From NCBI GenBank assembly GCA_002104985.1, contig MCGO01000007.1:434001-498000 (forward strand): a stretch of DNA of 64,000 nt. The letters run 5' to 3'. Position numbers and translations under genes: made by a program. Under the pieces are notes generated by a model. That model was not told the DNA's origin, searched no databases, and saw only the letters and a list, made by a program, of their open reading frames with translations. This document shows, one piece after another, positions 1 to 11,088 of the stretch (position 1 is its first letter; each line of letters opens with the position of its first letter). This DNA is from Rhizoclosmatium globosum (taxonomy: Eukaryota; Chytridiomycota; Chytridiomycetes; Chytridiales; Chytriomycetaceae).

Positions 1-1000
1 GAATCGTGTGGGAGGACAGAGTTCATCACCAAGGCGTTTTATGTTGGACTCTCTCTTGAAGTGAGTATTTTGGAGTGAAATGTGTTCGGCATCAGGCTAA
101 CTTCAGAAATCATTTAGTGACAGCACCCACACAGAACGCGTCGTTGCTCGCATCACAAACATTCGCGCTATGATTCGACCAACTACACCATCTGTCGCAC
201 TCCCGCCTATGACCCGCACAACAAATACAGGCAGACGTTCTACCATTCAAACTCAACCTCAACTCCAAACCCATATAGAAATCCACCCACAACCTCAATC
301 TGACGTTGACGACGAAATGCCTTCCCTCCTCACCAGATCTTCTACAGCCAACTCAGAAATTTCAACTTCCCAAACAACACCATTTGACCCTGTGGCTTTA
401 TTCGAACGATACTTGAACCAACACATTGACAACGAGAAACAACCTACGCCAACAAACACACAGTCTTCAGGGTTGCGAAAAAATTCATGCCATCCAACAA
501 ATTTACCTACTTTGACCTTAAGATCACTCCAACAACTGCGTGCATTAGGAAGTCTGAACAACACGCGCGTTAGCCTCACGATCCCACGAGAACGACATCA
601 ACGTATCATGTACTTGAACGGAAAATCTCACACGTTTATCGATGAGATGCCTGACTTGAAGTTGCTGGAGATTGAAAACGATCAGTTGAAGTGGCAGGTT
701 GGAGAACAGGGACATGCGATTCGATGTTCAGGAACGGGACTTGTTAAGCTGTTGGACGTGAACGGATGTCCTGTCGCGCCAGCGAGTTGGGAGCATGTTG
801 ATCTCGTTATGAAAGTGTTATGCAGTGGAGGTTCTAGTAGTACTGGATTTGAAGGAGGCGCGAGAAGGAGTTCAGAAGCTGGGAGCGGGGCTGAGAGAGG
901 TGTTCGAAGTAGGGAAAGGGAGGTCGAGGGGCGAAGTCAGAGACGGAGGTTGCAGAGACGGGAGGGTGGAGAATGGGCTTTGATTGAAGAAACTAATTGA
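1..1000 (+). CDS. Hypothetical protein, 3' part of a gene entering from the left edge
   Basis: Two exons, 2-60 and 118-1000, joined over a 57-nt intron with a GTGAGT donor and TTTAG acceptor. The splice keeps one open frame (314 codons including stop) running off the left edge, so the internal ATG at 170 is probably not the start. The visible part is rich in Ser, Thr, Pro and Gln. A more ordered stretch (roughly genomic 590-820) mixes hydrophobic and charged residues, and the Arg/Glu-rich tail is probably disordered. I recognise no domain. The 5' end lies outside the window. Confidence 0.6.
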
Positions 1001-1125
1001 ACGCTCGGATGCAGAGAAACTTATAGAATAGATGTGGAATAAGCCAGGTTTTGAATGAGAATCAAGTTCGAATACTTCAATCGGACAAGAAACTTATTCG
1101 CAAAAACAGCATCCTAAGTACGCAC

Positions 1126-1587
1126 ATGAAACTTCAAGTCCACCTTGCGTCGCTGTTCCTAGTTCTAATCCAAATAAGTTCTGCCACACCAACGATGCAA
1201 GACCCAACCATCATCATTCCACCCACCATCCCCGCGGCCAAGCTCCTCCAACCACTTCAGCACTCTCTTGCAGACCGTTACCACGCCTTAGACGACACGT
1301 CAAACTACCTCGAATCCCTTATCTCCATCTTCCAGTCCTGGGCTCCTCTCAACGTCGTTGGATGTGTTGGAAGCCCTTGCTCAAACTTGCCGGACCCATC
1401 AGATGATACTATTTCATTCAGTCAAATCTATTTTAGAAAGGGAAACGAGAATGCAACCATTTATTGGGTATACGCGAATCGCGGGTATGAATGGAGCGTC
1501 GGAAAAGGTGCAAGTGTGGAGTGGGGGTATTCGAAGGGTGCTATTCTTGCGGAAGGTGGCGATTTTGTTTCCTTTGTTGAAATATGA
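1126..1587 (+). CDS. Small putative secreted protein, unknown function
   Basis: Single-exon frame of 153 residues. The ATG at 1126 gives Met-Lys followed by a hydrophobic run and an Ala-Thr-Pro cleavage-like site, typical of a signal peptide; a longer in-frame start at 1051 would bury it. The mature part has two Cys near residue 83 and several Trp/Tyr near the C-terminus. No family is recognised. A different frame (1358-1681) is also open here, so the exact gene model is uncertain. It lies 100 bp upstream of the secreted PL7-like gene on the same strand. Confidence 0.35.
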   Translation: MKLQVHLASLFLVLIQISSATPTMQDPTIIIPPTIPAAKLLQPLQHSLADRYHALDDTSNYLESLISIFQSWAPLNVVGCVGSPCSNLPDPSDDTISFSQIYFRKGNENATIYWVYANRGYEWSVGKGASVEWGYSKGAILAEGGDFVSFVEI

Positions 1588-1687
1588 AGAATGGGAAGAG
1601 CTTGTTCGAGAGGAGCGTGCATGGGGAAGAATGGCGATTTCATTGTTACTTGAAAAAGCTGAAAGGAAATCCAATCATTGATTCATT

Positions 1688-2467
1688 ATGTTCATTGCAC
1701 CCTTCTTTACCCTATGTGCTCTCGCGTTTCCGGCCTTTAGTGTGCCTGTCGCAACGACAACGACTAGTTCTGTGAGTCCTGCCACGTTTTTGAACTTAGG
1801 TTCAACCAGTTACACACTCCAACTTCCAATTGGAACTGGTGGTGTCGCCAAGGAACTTGCCGGAACTTCTCTTGCAAGCTACTCCAGTGACTATTTCTAT
1901 GTGAACAAAACTGGCGTGACGTTGTACACTCCAAACACTGGTGTCACAACGTCTGGCAGTCTGCACCCTCGAACTGAGTTAAAGCATAACACCAATTGGA
2001 AATCTTCTTCTTCAACTTTCAAGAATATGACTGTCTCTTTACAGGTTATTTCATGGTTTCACGGTATTTGTCAATTACTAATCCGAAATTTCTCTTGTCA
2101 GGTGGATGCCGTTGCCCCGGGCAAGAGTGTAGTTATTTCACAAATTCTATCTTTCTCTAATGGTCCTCAATTTATGGTTCACGCCTACGAAATTGGAAAG
2201 ATTGTGATTCGTGCCCCAAGTGGAACAAAAACCTTGGATGCAAACTACAAGATCGGAAGTGCCCTTGTTCTCAATTTCAGTGCTTCCAGTAACGTTTTAT
2301 CGGTCACGTACAAGAACTTGGTTTCTGGTGCTACTTCATCGCAAACTTTTGCAATGACTGCATATAGTGATAATTACTACAAGGCTGGATCTTATTGTCA
2401 GATTGTCGTAGGAGATGCTGGATACTGTCAAGTTACTGTGTCGTCACTTTCTGTGACGACTGTTTAA
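1688..2467 (+). CDS. PL7-type polysaccharide lyase (alginate lyase-like), secreted
   Basis: Exons 1688-2044 and 2102-2467 give 240 residues. The 57-nt intron is a multiple of three, so the unspliced frame is also open; it contains an ACTAAT branch site, and removing it gives an uninterrupted PL7 beta-sheet. An N-terminal signal peptide is clear. PL7 hallmarks visible are Arg-Thr-Glu-Leu after a His-Pro, and Tyr-Tyr-Lys-Ala-Gly-x-Tyr-x-Gln near the C-terminus. The family's Gln-Ile-His site reads Gln-Ile-Leu here, so the usual catalytic His is missing at that place. PL7 enzymes cleave uronate polymers by beta-elimination outside the cell; activity here is unproven. Confidence 0.8.
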   Translation: MFIAPFFTLCALAFPAFSVPVATTTTSSVSPATFLNLGSTSYTLQLPIGTGGVAKELAGTSLASYSSDYFYVNKTGVTLYTPNTGVTTSGSLHPRTELKHNTNWKSSSSTFKNMTVSLQVISWFHGICQLLIRNFSCQVDAVAPGKSVVISQILSFSNGPQFMVHAYEIGKIVIRAPSGTKTLDANYKIGSALVLNFSASSNVLSVTYKNLVSGATSSQTFAMTAYSDNYYKAGSYCQIVVGDAGYCQVTVSSLSVTTV

Positions 2468-4082
2468 CGCTCATCACTCTTCCTTCTTTTATATTTTCAC
2501 ATTTATTTCTATTTAATGATTTTTGATACCGATAATGTAGTATTATTTGCCTGGTGAATTTTATAAACGTTGTATTCTGTTGTTGGCGAAAGTATTAAGA
2601 AGGTGCAGATACACAGATGTCGAGGTTGAGGTTAAAGAAAGTAGAAGTAAAAGTTACAATTGATTTTATTAATTGAGTACTTGAGTTTGAGTGAAGGCGG
2701 ATGTTGAAGAAGAATGGGACTTGAGAGCGTGCGAGAGGTCCTAATTCAAATCGTATAAAAACCCTAGCTTCGTTGAGTAGACGTGTAGACTGTTGCGGGT
2801 CGGACATTGCTGCAGTAGGATAGGTTGATGTGGTTTGAGGTAGGTTTGTTGGGAATAACGAAGTTGCAAATACAAGGTTCACGGATCTGTGGAGGTAGCG
2901 TCAACGAATGTATTATTGTCTGAGTTGGAAGAGTCAAAAGAGGAAGAAGAATAGACCGTGTTGATTTTGCTCTGGATCATTATTCTGAGTAGCTCATCAA
3001 GGAGCGCGTCAGAAAGGTTCGTCAGCAACAGAAAGACGAGGTTTTTACTGTGGGTGTTTGCGCGCCTTTTGCCTACAAAGTCGTCTGGTTCGGAGACTTA
3101 GTTTATGACGGCGAGGAAGAGCGCATCCAGATCTTCAGTCTTTGGTGGTTGGTTTTGTTGTTGTTGTTGCTGTTGACGTTGCTGTTGCTGTATGAATAGA
3201 CACTTCTCTGTCGCCATCTTCGATCCTGATGTAATCACGGATGTCTCCGAGTTGCCAGGTATTTAGCGCCGTCTCTCACGCCGTTTGTCGCGTCCACTCT
3301 GCATTCCTCACAATCTGACTTTCACACATCATCATCAAGAACTTGAATGTGTGTTTTTATTGTTCAACCTGAAAAAATACGTCTGTTGGCATGAAATGGG
3401 TCCGTTTATGGGCAATGGGCAAATTGCTAAATCCAGCTACCTATTAAATACTTCGCCGTCATGCAGTATTACATCCCTTTTTCATTTTCTATCTAGTTTT
3501 GGGTATAAAGACGCGAAAAAGCAAAAAGTATTTGTCACGAAAACTCAGCCCAAACAAACAATGTCCAACTCAGCTTCTGCACGCCCCTCCACCTTCCGCA
3601 TCCTCCCTCAACTGTCTCGACATTAAAAACTTTGTGTAAGTACCTCTCTGTCCTCTCATATTCCATGTGTATCGACCAATTTTGCTTACTTTGTATTCTA
3701 CTCTTAGATCAATCATCGCCCCTTGGCCGCCTCACTCTCCGTCGCATTCTTCTTTCTCTTTATTATGTTAAAGCTTCAGCACGTAAGCGAGGTGATCGCG
3801 TTTCGAATCCTGTTCAACGTTTGTTGTCTCTATCACTGTCCGATCCGGATCTGTTCCTCAATAGCCAAACTAAATAGCCATTCTTAGATATTGACGACTC
3901 CTTAATCCTTGGTCTCTCTTTGTAATCCACCTTCTTGGTCTCTGGTGCTGGCTTCATTTTGTCTCTTTGGTCTTTGTTTCCAACGCGCTTTCCAGTCTAC
4001 GGCTTCAACACGGCTTCTTTGCTTCTTTCTCCATTTCTCCCTTTCTATTTTTATCTTGATTTTTTTATTTCTTCTCTAGGTT
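2468..4082. other. 1.6-kb stretch without a supportable gene
   Basis: I see no convincing gene. A minus-strand frame at 3217-3098 encodes 39 residues with a poly-Gln run; short open pieces continue downstream on the minus strand (to about 2595) in other frames and might be a decayed or intron-split gene. A TATA-like TATAAA lies near 3504 (plus), followed by an ATG at 3561 and a good GTAAGT donor near 3634, but no protein of note follows. Confidence 0.3.
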
Positions 4083-5190
4083 GGGTTGGTTCAACGCAAC
4101 CACTCTTTTGTGGCTATGGCGACGTTTAAGCTCAAGTGGAGATAAACGGAGCCGCGTTGTTTCCTTCACATCTAATTCTCCTTTTTATTCTGTATTGGGT
4201 TACTTGGTGTCGGTGCAATGCAACCACTTATGTGGCTATGGCAACGTGAAAGCTCAAGTGGAGATAAACGGAGCCGCATTGTTTCCTTCACATCCAATTC
4301 TCCTTTTTTTTTCTGTATTGGGTTTCTTGGCTGGGTTGGTTCAACGCAACCACTCTTTTGTGGCTATGGCGACGTTTAAGCTCAAGTGGAGATAAACGGA
4401 GCCGCGTTGTTTCCTTCACATCTAATTCTCCTTTTTATTCTGTATTGGGTTACTTGGTGTCGGTGCAATGCAACCACTTATGTGGCTATGGCAACATGAA
4501 AGCTCAAGTGGAGATAAACGGAGCCGCATTGTTTCCTTCACATCCAATTCTCCTTTTTTTTTCTGTATTGGGTTTCTTGGCTGGGTTGGTTCAACGCAAC
4601 CACTCTTTTGTGGCTATGGCGACGTTTAAGCTCAAGTGGAGATAAACGGAGCCGCGTTGTTTCCTTCACATCTAATTTCCTTTTTATTCTGTATTGGGTT
4701 ACTTGGTGTCGGTGCAATGCAACCACTTATGTGGCTATGGCAACATGAAAGCTCAAGTGGAGATAAACGGAGCCGCATTGTTTCCTTCACATCCAATTCT
4801 CCTTTTTTTTTCTGTATTGGGTTTCTTGGCTGGGTTGGTTCAACGCAACCACTCTTTTGTGGCTATGGCGACGTTTAAGCTCAAGTGGAGATAAACGGAG
4901 CCGCGTTGTTTCCTTCACATCTAATTTTCCTTTTTATTCTGTATTGGGTTACTTGGTGTCGGTGCAATGCAACCACTTATGTGGCTATGGCAACATGAAA
5001 GCTCAAGTGGAGATAAACGGAGCCGCGTTGTTTCCTTCAACATCCAAATAAGCTGTTTTTTCTTTTTTTTTATTATTCTTTTGTTCTGTTTGGTTGGGTC
5101 AGATTGATGCTACCACTCTTTTGTGGTCATGAAAGCTCAAGGCAATAAATAGAGCCATTTTGTTTCCTTTACAATCAAATCGCTTTTTTA
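4083..5190. repeat. Tandem array of ~125-bp units arranged as 250-bp A/B dimers, with conserved foldable stems
   Basis: The dimer restarts at 4083, 4333, 4583 and 4832, giving nearly four 250-bp copies, each made of an A half and a B half; a diverged single unit follows at about 5090-5190. Each unit can fold into a three-way shape: an outer stem pairs CAACGC with GCGTTG in A units and CAATGC with GCATTG in most B units; an inner hairpin pairs CCAC with GTGG; another pairs GCTC with GAGC. The last diverged unit keeps both inner hairpins. Open frames crossing the array are by-products of the periodicity. Function unknown; a repeated structured RNA is possible. Confidence 0.85.
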
Positions 5191-5337
5191 TAATTACTAG
5201 GCTCTACAAACAAACAATGCAATAGAAGAAAGATGATGGCCTACAACTATGACAACATCAGCAGAGAATTGGGAAACGACATAGAGGCGAGAAATAGTTA
5301 ATGGAAAGTTGATAAATAATAGAGCAGGGTGTTCTTG

Positions 5338-6184
5338 TTACACGTCGTCTTGGTCAGTGCTTTCACTTGCAATTTCAGCCTTGAACAATGAGACTTTGAT
5401 GCGCCTTCCCTGAATTTCCAATCCATCGAGTTTGGAGATTGTGTTCCATGCTTCTTCAGCACTGGAGATCAACACCAGTTTTCCGCATCCATTGCTTCGG
5501 TCTTGGTTATCTACATTCACGTGTGCTTCATGAACAGTCTCGGTAGCATGGCGAGCGATATCAACGAGTTCTTGATTACGGATGGTAAAAGGAAGGTTCC
5601 GAACGAAGAGAGTGTGACGCTTTCCGGGTTGGGTTGGAGAAGAATGCTGGATTTCTTGGGAGACTGGTTCATTTTCTTGAACTTGTGGCTGAGGCCAGAA
5701 GGACAGTACTCAAGAAATACCATCTGGCCACGAAGACTTCGGACTTCTTCGGTAGCGGCTAAAAGCTCCGCTTCCTTTGCCTTGTACTTTGACTTCCAAA
5801 GGAGATCAACAAAAGAAAGGGCTGTCGTCTTGGAGACGGCAGTGGCGCTGATGACAGAGGTTTGAGCCTCGACGACCATTTGATGGCCAGTGACTTGGGC
5901 TCCATCCAGAGCAGCAGCGGCGGCGACGGCGGCATTCTCCGAAGAATACTCCGCAATGAATGTGCCGCAGGCAAGCCCCTCGAGACTGAGGGCGTTGCGC
6001 TGGCTTGAATGAGGAGATGACTGACGTCACCGGCCGTGAGCCCATAAGGCAGGCCTTCCAAGAATACAAGCTTCTTCGAGTCGTTCCGGCCTGGCCTGGA
6101 AGACGGGATGGACCCGCGTTTGCCCTGTCTGTCGAGTAATGAAGTTTCAGAACTTATGCAGAAGAATCTCGAACCAGTACTCAC
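5338..6184 (-). CDS. Protein with two RNA-recognition motifs (5' end unresolved)
   Basis: Reading from about 6140 down to the stop at 5338, two RRMs are visible. RRM1 has Lys-Leu-Val-Phe-Leu-Glu-Gly-Leu-Pro as RNP2 and Gly-Thr-Phe-Ile-Ala-Glu-Tyr as RNP1. After a charged helix and a Gln/Pro-rich linker, RRM2 starts at Thr-Leu-Phe-Val-Arg-Asn-Leu-Pro-Phe. The frame breaks twice, near 6003 and 5700; in both places one added base restores it, matching the assembly pattern seen elsewhere. A GTGAGT donor near 6184 and CGACAG acceptor near 6138 suggest an upstream intron; the first exon is not resolved. Likely an RNA-binding protein of mRNA metabolism. Confidence 0.6.
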
Positions 6185-6764
6185 CCGCGGTATATATCAG
6201 CATTTGAGCGTTGTTCTGAAGGTGTTTTACGTGTTTAGATCGATCAAGGAGTAAAGAAGGAGTAGCGCGTACCGTTTGCGTTTTTGGGAGAGTTTTAGTG
6301 TCCGAAGAATTGAACCACTTTCCATTTTCCGCGGTTGAAAGAACAAACCTCGATATTCGGACATATACGCAAACAACCCAATTTATCGGCAGATATATAC
6401 TTCAAATCACAAATGAGTGCTTGTTCTATCACATCTTCTATCGTGGAACCATTCCGTACTTTCAAAATCAAATTCTAGTCTTTCGCGACAATGCAACACA
6501 TCCCATACAGCATCATAATTCGACTATTGACGCTGATGAACTGTAAGAGCAGCTACTAACTTGACTTTATTCAACCAAACATATATGAGGATATTTATTT
6601 TTGAGCAATACAAGGTCAAAATGATCATGAAGAATAAACAAGACGGAAACCCGCAAATGAGATATCAAACAAACAAAAGACTATTATACCCCTCGCCTTC
6701 TCCTGATAAAACTTGGCGTTACATTCATCCGTCCTCCATTTCATACGGCAATCACTCGCCCTAA
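6185..6764. other. Intergenic, no supportable gene
   Basis: Holds the presumed promoter and first exon of the leftward RRM gene at its left end and the 3' flank of the tyrosinase gene at its right end. An 82-codon frame at 6298-6546 begins at GTG and shows no domain. Confidence 0.4.
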
Positions 6765-8759
6765 TCACACACCGATCCAACTTCCGAATCTCAATCTCAT
6801 ATCCGACATCACGCGTGGGTATTGACACGGACTCGTCTTCAACGGCGCCGTGAACCCCGGGTATCTCTCACACTTTGTTTCAACGCACGGAGCATGGATC
6901 ATGAGTGGACATGGGTTATCCTTTGGAAGGCCTTCTGTCTGGTTGTAGTTGAGGGGTGTTACTGAGATGTGCATTTCAAAGACTTTGTGGAGCTGGCAGC
7001 CGGATGGGATTGTGTAGGTTTCGAGGTTGGAGTCTGTGGAGACTGTGATGAGGGTTGTGTTGTTTGGACCTGAGCTGGAAATGTAGAAGAGGTCGTTTTC
7101 GGGTGGGTCGATGGGGTGGTGTTGTAATAGATGTTGGTGCTGTTGGTGCTGTTGGGCTCATGGTGTTAATCATAGAATCATGGCGTCTTTTCTTTGATTG
7201 TGACTGTTGTGATGGTGGTTGGACGTTGACGAAGCGAAGTGTGGGACGAATCAGAGCTCTGAGATCGTCAAAGAACCAGTTGTCAAGATCGACATCAGGA
7301 AGCATGCTTGTAGTTGACGCAATTGTTGAAGTAGGTTCCATAGTGGTTGAAACAAAGGCTGTAGTAGTTGTTGTTGAAGTTACTGGCTCACCAACAGTGG
7401 TAGTAGTTTGTGCTCCTACTACCGCACTTGTTACGCGTTCAACAGATGTAGTTGTAGTCGTAGTCGTAGTCGTAGTTGTCGTAATCACTGGTGCAGGTTT
7501 TGGAGCAGCACGAGCAGCCCAAGCATCCAAATTTGGACTCGATCCGTCGGGACATGCTTGATGAGAGTAAGGAATATCACTTGCACTTTTTGAGTATGTG
7601 TCTAAATTACATGTTAGTTCACAATCTTTGAAATGAGGAAACATACAGCAGAGCAAGTCGTTTGTAGTGTCGAACATATCCGCTGCGGTGAGTCCACCCC
7701 ATGAATCAAGAGGCGTGTACGGTGAAACTGGCAACGCGCTTCCTGAACCTGGATTGGCTGAATTTACTCCGTCGCGGTAGTTTCCGTTGTAACTCTCAAG
7801 TATTGAGGGCAGATTGTCTGCCATTTCCAGTAAATCTTGTCAACATACGCGTGATGACTGGTTTGTAGCAGTAATCAGTGACTTAATGAACAGGAACATG
7901 AGTACTTACAATAGAAAATGGGGTCTCTTGGTGACCATATGGATCTGCCATATCACAACCAGCCCCACCAAATGTAAAGTGACCATTCGCGTGGAACTGT
8001 TAATAAGTTTTTAAGTCCGGTTTGACGTTTGATAGAATAGTGAGGACATACATTCGCCGTATCGTCGTACTGAATATCGTGGTACGAGGTCGCTCCAGAA
8101 ATAATAGGGCGATATCTTGAGGTCCCCAAAAGCTTCCCCCGCCGCAACGGACTAAACACTTCATGTCACCTGCATCACTGTTGAGAGTGGTAAACCCATT
8201 TGCAGCAGAAAACTGCCCATCCGCTAGACACTGTCCTTTCTGTCCTACAGAGCCAAAATATTGACTGGAGAATGCGTCTGAATTGCCAGTTCTGTTGAAA
8301 ACTGTTGAGCATCTTTGATTGGTTTTGATTGCTGTTGCACTTACTGTCTGACGTCCTGCTTCATCAAAGTAGATAACACCACCATACCAACCAACAGATT
8401 GCATAGCTTGATCAAATCTCAGTAGCATTGCACGATGATAAACCTTTTGATTGGGATACATGAGTCACAGCCCCCGTAAAAAGAATCCAATTTCACTGCA
8501 CCAGAAACTCTGCGTTTGCATGAGTAAAGAAAGCATTGTCGACATGCGTTCGGGTAAAGTCATGGTAAGACATTCTTGAAGGATCCGTGTACTGATTCGA
8601 CATTTGGCGCTGTGCAAGAGCCTTGATCGCAGCGACATAGCTTGCCTTTTCGCCAGAGGAAAGCTCACCCCATTCACGTCTTACTTGTGGATTTGAACAA
8701 GCGGCATTTGCAAGAGCCGCAACGAGAGAAATGAGGCCAAGAGTGAAGGGGATATGCAT
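6765..8759 (-). CDS. Tyrosinase (type-3 copper phenol oxidase), secreted, frame broken in several places
   Basis: Starts at 8759 with a signal peptide. Copper site A includes His-Asp-Phe and the His-x-x-x-x-Phe-Leu then His-Arg motif, split by an intron (about 8470-8530). Copper site B shows His-x-x-x-His-Phe and later His-His-Ala-Tyr-Val-Asp-Lys with Trp-Lys-Trp-Gln. Introns are also visible at about 7993-8050 (GTATGT) and 7850-7900 (GTAAGT). A long Thr-rich linker follows near 7350-7480, then a Cys-containing tail. The family oxidises phenols for melanin synthesis. Frame breaks near 8125, 7941 and 7799 are each mended by one added base; the break near 7110 goes the other way. Either assembly errors or a dying gene. 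Confidence 0.65.
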
Positions 8760-9036
8760 TGATAGAAATAAGTGAAAAATGGTCGCCTCCTTCACACAAC
8801 CAACCAACCAACCAACTTAAATGCTTCTCTTCAGGAACAAGACCTTTCCGCCGTTCTCGACGATTCAGGTAAGACACGATTAGTCACTTGACTAAAGGCT
8901 CTGACGCGGCGGCAAAACAGAGTTCCGGCGCTCAAAGTCGCCGTCGGGACTGCGCAGACAATCCTACGAACGACCAACACACGCGCTCGGCCTCGACGAC
9001 TACAACACCAACAACAACAACAACAACAACGGAAAC

Positions 9037-10791
9037 ATGTCCCTCGACGACCCAGTCAACAACGGCATGGCAACAGTGGTGGCGACCAGGCCGGAAACAG
9101 CGGCTCGGCCCCAAAGAACCCGCACTGCAGAGTCTACGTGGGAAACCTGGCTTACGAGGTGATTAGTAGTTCGTGCTTGGCGTGGCGGGGTGCGAGAGAG
9201 AGAGAGAGAGAGAGAGAGGAAGGAGTTGGGGGTTGGTGGGCAGCGTGTTGAGTTTTCGTTTTAGGTCGGTTGGCAAGATTTGAAAGATTACATGCGCAAG
9301 GTGGGCGAAGTTGTGTTTGCGGACGTGTTGACTCAGCCCTCGGGTCGGTCAAAAGGGTGTGGTATTGTTGAGTATGCTACTCCTGAAGAGGCAGACCGTG
9401 CCATCAGGGAGCTTAATGATACCCCTTTGATGGGTAGACAGGTCTTTGTGAGAGAAGATAGGGAACCTGATATCAAGTTTGCTGGTAGTCGTGGAGGTCC
9501 TCGCATGGGTGGTGGTCCTGGTGGTTACAATGGTGGTGGCGGCGGCGGTGGTGGATACAGAGACTTTGGACCCAACCCGTCTGCTGTCTACATTACCAAC
9601 GTGAGTTTTGTTTTTTATAGTTAGGAACGTGAGACTCACCTCCTGACAGCTTCCTTACATTATTGCTTGGCAAGACTTGAAAGACCTTTCCGTCAAGCGG
9701 GTAACGTGATTCGTGCTGATGTTCACAATGGACCAGACAATCGTCCAAAGGGTACCGGTATTGTCGGTTTCGAGACTCCAACTGATGCCCAAAACGCGAT
9801 TTGTATGTATTCACATTTACTTCCCTTCCTAGTTTCTAACATACATAACTTTTTCAGCAATGTTCAACGGATACGAATGGCATGGAAGAAAGATTGAAGT
9901 CAGAGAGGTGGGGTGGTTGTTGTTGTTGTTGTTTGACTTTTGCTTTGTGTGTTGTCTGGTTTTGACTGCTATGGTTGCGAATGGCGTGTTGGTTGATTGA
10001 GCAGTTAGACGCACAAAAGCGCTGGTATCATGGGTTGATGGACTGAATGTTGGTTCTTTTAATTAGGATTTGGGAAGCAGCGGCGGCGGTCGTGGTGGTG
10101 GTGGCGGCGGTGGTGATGACTACGGAGGTCCACGATCGTACGGTGGTCCACGCGGTCCTCCAGGCGGCTCCAACAGCGGATGTTTCAAGTGTGGTAAGCC
10201 GGGACACAGAGCCAGAGAATGTCGTGAAGGTGGTGGGGGTTACAACGATTACCCACCGCCAAGACGTGATCCATACGATCAAGGTGTGTGCGCTGTATTG
10301 TTGTGGGATTGATGGTGATATTGAATGTGTTGGTTTTTTTTTGTAAAGGACGCGGATATGGCGGAGGTGGTTATGACAGAGGGTATGGAGGACCAAGAGG
10401 TGGAGCTCCTTACTATGACCCACGCGGATACAATGACTACGGTTATGGCGGTCACGGTGGTAAGTGCCGAATTGTCGTGGTCGCCTCGTTGCTCAACACC
10501 TTCATTCACATATAAGGACGCGGAGGATATGGTGGTCCACCAGGAGGTTACCGAAATGACTACCCACCACCAGGACGCGGTGGATATGGAGGCAATGACT
10601 ACAACCGTGGCCCACCTCCTCCAATGGGCGGAGGTATGGGTGGCGGAATGGGTATGGGTGGTGGAATGAACATGGGTAACGGAGGATACAATGATTTCCC
10701 ACCACAGCAGCAAGGTCGTGGTGATTACCCACCTCCAGGTCAGCCAAATCACGCGTCAAGTGGGCCAAACATTTATGGAGACTTCCGTTGA
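9037..10791 (+). CDS. RNA-binding protein: two RRMs, CCHC zinc knuckle and Gly-rich repeats
   Basis: Exons approximately 9037-9158, 9265-9600, 9650-9802, 9858-9907, 10067-10283, 10349-10459 and 10517-10791. RRM1 (Val-Tyr-Val-Gly-Asn-Leu) and RRM2 (Val-Tyr-Ile-Thr-Asn-Leu-Pro) each contain Trp-Gln-Asp-Leu-Lys-Asp, as in Gbp2/Hrb1-like SR proteins. A retroviral-type knuckle, Cys-x2-Cys-x4-His-x4-Cys, sits in a Gly/Tyr/Arg-rich tail with RGG-like repeats. Poly-Asn precedes the chosen ATG in the same frame, so the start may be further upstream. Two frame breaks (about 9065 and 9687) are each fixed by one added base. Likely a shuttling mRNA-export or splicing protein. Confidence 0.7.
9188..9220. 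repeat. (GA)n microsatellite inside an intron
   Basis: About 14 GA units lie in the first intron of the two-RRM/zinc-knuckle gene. Confidence 0.8.
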
Positions 10792-11088
10792 TTTTGAAAC
10801 CATGCTTTGATGTTTTGGTTTCTAATGTTTTGATTCTTCAGTTTAATTTGAGAATAAAGACTCTGGTCTGTCTCATTTAATACTTATAAATCGGGAGGAT
10901 GTGTGTTGAGTCATCGTTGAAAGAAAGTTGAATGCCAGGCTGTGGCCCATCAACTCCATCCAAAAGCATCGTCCAAACAACGCAACCAACTCGTCTCGCA
11001 TCAACCGAGTTTGAGCCAATACCATCTGATCAGAAGAACAATCTGCCTTCGAACCTATCCCAACAAAGCGAAAGCCCCCATATTCCTC

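Noticed and set aside
1358..1681. A second reading frame of 107 codons over the small secreted protein gene
   Set aside because: It lacks a signal peptide or known domain and overlaps the frame with a clear signal peptide; kept only as a reason for low confidence there.
3775..3835. A tRNA-like B box (GTTTCGAATCC)
   Set aside because: The flanking bases do not form a T stem and no acceptor or anticodon arm can be drawn.
4081..5051. Several overlapping open frames of 60-104 codons with repeated peptide blocks
   Set aside because: They are produced by the 250-bp tandem repeat, end at different points in each copy and have no start or splice logic; the covarying stems point to RNA, not protein.
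5668..5710. A 32-nt intron in the leftward RRM gene
   Set aside because: It restores the frame but is shorter than any secure intron in the window; an extra T in a short run does the same.
6298..6546. Plus-strand frame of 82 codons
   Set aside because: Begins at GTG, has no domain and lies in the promoter region of the leftward RRM gene.
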